Assembly: GCF_011758805.1 (NCBI RefSeq)
Contig: NZ_JAANOW010000002.1
Coordinates: 558,001-622,000 of the forward strand
Direction of reading: 5' to 3'
Length of the DNA: 64,000 nucleotides
Source: Mycolicibacterium fluoranthenivorans
GTDB lineage: Bacteria > Actinomycetota > Actinomycetes > Mycobacteriales > Mycobacteriaceae
Within the stretch, counting starts at the first letter, position 1; the number at the start of each line of letters is the position of its first letter. The translations under genes were made by a program, and so were the position numbers. Under the pieces are notes generated by a model. The model saw only the letters and a program-made list of their open reading frames with translations, was not told the DNA's origin and ran no database searches. Shown piece by piece: positions 62,409-64,000 of this stretch.

Positions 62409-63275
62409 ATGAGCGAGCTCAGAGACATCCGTGAGTTGGCCGGGGACACCGAAGCCTATCGGTCGGAACTGTTTCGCAGGTGGACCGGATTGCTCAGCTA
62501 TCGCTATATCGGACGTCACCATTCGTTGATGAACAACGGTGCCGTGGACGATACGGTCACCATCCGCCGCGATATGCGTAATCGAGTCGGTGGACTCATG
62601 GCGGCTCCGTTGGCCATCGCCTCACCGGAAGGATGCCAAACGGACATGGTCGCCGTGCCGAACCCGGTCATCGCCTCGGTGCAGATCATCGACCCAGGTG
62701 TGGATGTGCAACGTATCGAGATCGTCGGGTCGGGGGTGATCCATCAGGGGCGCACCATGGGCTTTGGCCGGTGCCTGATCGTCGATGCCGATAATCCCAG
62801 TCGCGTCCTCGCCTTCAACGAAGGCCAAGGTGCCATCATCGGTATCCCGCCCGACGGGCTGGACAGGATGGATGTCGACGAGCATGCGCTGCATATCGAG
62901 GACTCGCCGGATCTTCCCCCGCTGTGGCGTGCGTTCGGGGCGAACCGCCGCGACGACGGGCACTGGACGCTCCCCACCCTGAGCGCGGATCTCGCGTCAC
63001 CGGACGCGGCTCTGCACATCGGTCCTCAGCATGTTGTGCTGGAAACTGCCGCGACGGAGTTGGCGGCCGAGGTCGCAGGCACCGCGAACCTTCAGATCCG
63101 CAGTTGGCACGTGATGTTCATGGCTCGCGGCAAGGTGGGCCCGTTCCGTGTCGACGGTGTGGCTCATGCCGGCGGCACGTCCAGCGTCGGTGTGCGAATG
63201 CTGTTGGTCGACGAAGGCAACGACGGCAAAGTGGTCACCTCAGCGACTGCATTATTCGACGTGGGTGAAGGCTAG
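62409..63275 (+). CDS. Hotdog-fold (PaaI-type thioesterase-like) protein
   Basis: A 288-aa protein with two hotdog-like repeats. The first half contains GGLMAAPLAIASPEG and IEIVGSGVIHQGRTMGFGRC; the second contains LQIRSWHVMFMARGKVGPFRVDG and MLLVDEGNDGKVV. PaaI-like proteins hydrolyse acyl-CoA thioesters. The ATG at 62409 has AAGGAGGAACGCC just before it and is clearly the start, although the frame is open back to 62208. It follows the P450/SnoaL pair after a gap of 390 bp and may belong to the same pathway. Confidence 0.7.
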   Translation: MSELRDIRELAGDTEAYRSELFRRWTGLLSYRYIGRHHSLMNNGAVDDTVTIRRDMRNRVGGLMAAPLAIASPEGCQTDMVAVPNPVIASVQIIDPGVDVQRIEIVGSGVIHQGRTMGFGRCLIVDADNPSRVLAFNEGQGAIIGIPPDGLDRMDVDEHALHIEDSPDLPPLWRAFGANRRDDGHWTLPTLSADLASPDAALHIGPQHVVLETAATELAAEVAGTANLQIRSWHVMFMARGKVGPFRVDGVAHAGGTSSVGVRMLLVDEGNDGKVVTSATALFDVGEG

Positions 63276-64000
63276 CGACCTCGGGCCAACCTGAACTGTG
63301 CCGAGGCGAGATCAAGGAGATCCGGTGTGAGCAGGTCGCCCGCGTGTTCAACCCAGCACCAACTGCGCGCAACTGATCGGCCTGAGGTGTCGGATGTGAG
63401 TTCGCCAAAGTAGTGAAGTGGGCTACCCATATTGTTGAAGGCAAACCTGTAGGACTCATCGCCGAGTGTGGCATCCAGGCTGATGAGCCGCCCGTTCGCG
63501 TCGAAGCTCGGCTGTGCGCGGACGTCGTTGTGCACGGTCGTGCGTCCGTCTCTGAGCTGATACCCCGGGCCAAAGTCGAGTCCACTTCGGCCTTGCCAGA
63601 AACTGCCGCCACCGACCGTACCGTCGTCGTACTCGTGAAGCCACGACATCCACATTCCCTGCAGATTTCGGGCAATGGGAAGCTCGGTGTAAATCAGACC
63701 GTCGGGCCCGTAGGCGAAGTCTTGATGCGCGTACCCGGAGACGTCGACGCCGTCGATGGACCCCGTCACGTGCATCAGTTCGTGGCGGTAGTACACGTCG
63801 TTGTCCGCCAGCTCATCCTGAGTGGGAACATGAGTGAGTACGACTGCGCTGACGGTATTTCCGTGAATCTCCCACCGTCCGCTGGCGTCGAACCAATGGA
63901 AGCCCTCGTCGTCACGTTCGATTCTGCCGCTGGGATAGAACGTCTGAACTTGCTCAGCGCTTGCTAGGTAGGTCAGCGGCTCGAACCAATCAATGGTCGA
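63272..64000 (-). CDS. Protein of unknown function, 5' end beyond window
   Basis: The frame is open from the right edge to the stop at 63272, giving at least 242 residues. The sequence is rich in aromatic residues and beta structure (WFEPLTYL, FHWFDASGRWEIHG, GYAHQDFAYG, LARSWCWVEHAG-type patterns), with no signal peptide or membrane helix in view. A lipocalin-like or DUF7064/AttH-like barrel is possible but I cannot assign it. It is convergent with the hotdog-like gene with a 4-bp overlap of the stops. Confidence 0.6.
   Translation of the reverse strand, partial: STIDWFEPLTYLASAEQVQTFYPSGRIERDDEGFHWFDASGRWEIHGNTVSAVVLTHVPTQDELADNDVYYRHELMHVTGSIDGVDVSGYAHQDFAYGPDGLIYTELPIARNLQGMWMSWLHEYDDGTVGGGSFWQGRSGLDFGPGYQLRDGRTTVHNDVRAQPSFDANGRLISLDATLGDESYRFAFNNMGSPLHYFGELTSDTSGRSVARSWCWVEHAGDLLTPDLLDLASAQFRLARGR

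Noticed and set aside
1..64000. CRISPR array or rRNA operon
   Set aside because: No regularly spaced short repeats and no rRNA-like conserved stretches were seen.

Overview
The window is high-GC actinobacterial DNA, almost certainly from a mycobacterium (Mycolicibacterium or a related environmental Mycobacterium). The evidence is gene order: a TPM-domain protein, dgt, dnaG, a small secreted protein, tRNA-Asn and an LppQ-like lipoprotein follow one another as I recall for the Rv2345-Rv2341 region of M. tuberculosis. An ECF-type ABC transporter (Rv2326c/Rv2325c-like), a uspABC-like sugar transporter and a tldD/tldE pair (Rv2315c/Rv2314c-like) also lie nearby, with an MmpL exporter, a cutinase and ESX-type proteins.

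Left chromosomal part (1-35.4 kb). It holds an HxlR-controlled ADH/SDR pair, the replication-associated block, a TetR-MmpL pair with a clear operator, an acyl-CoA oxidase-like flavoenzyme, and a phytase-like lipoprotein. Next comes an XRE-cupin-regulated module of one NCS1 nucleobase permease plus two isopenicillin-N-synthase-like oxygenases. It is followed by marR-MFS, the ECF transporter, uspABC, a PucR regulator, a GreA-like protein, tldDE, a GntR regulator and an AhpD-like protein.

Island (35401-59467, about 24 kb). A tRNA gene with a CAT anticodon at 35364-35437 is followed by a tyrosine integrase, an excisionase and a MobF relaxase. The last 38 bp of the tRNA locus recur exactly at 59430-59467, so I read the segment as an integrative and mobilizable element with attL and attR. 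I see no type IV secretion genes. The cargo looks like conflict and defence functions: a STAND/NLR-like ATPase, a cysteine-motif protein convergent with it, a 37-aa ORF divergent from it, a beta-helix membrane protein, an HTH-zeta kinase pair, an EspC-like/ESX toxin-like cassette, and three proteins of HEPN or DUF5677 type. IS3-family remnants lie inside, and 41-48 kb is visibly richer in A+T than its surroundings.

Right chromosomal part (59.5-64 kb). A TetR regulator stands opposite a cytochrome P450, a SnoaL-like protein and a hotdog-like protein, with a P450 5' remnant between the last two. A protein of unknown function runs off the right edge.

Most likely places for an undescribed system: the NLR module between two IS3 repeats (40.6-45.7 kb), the HEPN cluster (53.6-57.6 kb), the ESX toxin-like cassette (50.6-53.6 kb), and, outside the island, the permease/two-oxygenase operon (16.5-20.7 kb).
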